From: an uncultured Spirochaetia bacterium
GTDB lineage: Bacteria > Spirochaetota > Spirochaetia > SZUA-6 > Bin103
DNA length: 64,000 nt
Direction of reading: 5' to 3'
NCBI GenBank assembly: GCA_958296075.1
Contig: CATQHW010000003.1
Location: forward strand, 62,001 to 126,000
Shown: positions 63,924 to 64,000 of the stretch, one piece after another
Layout: every line of letters starts with the position of its first letter
How positions within the stretch are numbered: the first letter of the stretch is position 1
The notes under the pieces: generated by a model
The model's database searches: none
What the model was told of the DNA's origin: nothing
Seen by the model: only the letters and a program-made list of their open reading frames with translations
Made by a program: the position numbers and the translations under genes

Positions 63924-64000
63924 GGGGCTACTCCACCGGCGATCGCCGCGCCCCGTCGCGCGGCGCCGGACGCTGCTCGGACTTCACGGCCAGAGTATGC
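63924..64000 (-). other. Possible C-terminal end of a leftward gene cut by the window
   Basis: On the minus strand one frame is open from base 64000 down to a TAG near 63930 and reads VKSEQRPAPRDGARRSPVE. It may be the tail of a gene that starts outside the window; too short to identify. Confidence 0.25.

Overview
The window is GC-rich throughout and reads as chromosome of a Gram-negative bacterium: it encodes predicted lipoproteins, a CsgG-type outer-membrane protein and an LpoB-type lipoprotein. A spirochaete-like lineage is my guess from gene content, not something the sequence proves. I found no rRNA, tRNA or CRISPR array and no intact transposase or integrase.

Layout. 1-2.2 kb: leftward htpG (cut by the window edge) and trpS. 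2.3-7 kb: rightward urease operon ureABC-F-G-D with no ureE. 7.1-10.9 kb: allantoin degradation (allantoinase puuE, allantoicase alc, ureidoglycolate lyase allA) plus a Gfo/Idh/MocA oxidoreductase fused translationally to allA. Together with urease these would take allantoin to glyoxylate, ammonia and CO2. 10.8-17.9 kb: DUF402 protein, proS, MOSC, NYN-LOTUS, site-2 protease, a membrane/EEP hydrolase and an HD hydrolase. 18-24.3 kb: leftward cell-envelope operon (small coiled-coil protein, mutM, COG3014 lipoprotein, LpoB-like lipoprotein, unknown secreted protein, CsgG-like protein). 24.4-29.8 kb: dehydrogenases, LarA, SMP-30, YbdK.

29.8-54.7 kb is an accessory/defence island with many scars. 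It opens with gene remnants (MoeZ/ThiF, SMP-30). Then comes a tightly packed rightward four-gene set: McrB-like AAA protein, DUF2357-type nuclease, PLD-SNF2 helicase and Eco57I-like DNA methylase. A duplicated 35-bp sequence and a decayed SMP-30 copy mark the exact edges of the McrBC-like part, so the operon seems to be assembled from modules. After it lie a 2-deoxyribosyltransferase-like protein and a frameshifted SDH-type protease. Next is a DUF262-HEPN cassette held between inverted copies of a ~125-bp hairpin-rich element. The island continues with a gutted XRE-ImmA gene and an AAA-TOPRIM pair. It then holds three near-identical coiled-coil/PD-(D/E)xK genes that differ only in the number of 11-residue units (1, 3 and 6). 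It ends with an FtsX remnant, a methyltransferase, a PIN toxin and an MrfA-like helicase.

54.7-64 kb returns to core genes: leuS, a KamA-family enzyme, a hypoxanthine phosphoribosyltransferase, hisS, an ABC exporter with its DUF1854 partner and a LapA-like protein. Several convergent gene pairs share a hairpin terminator that contains a stop codon.
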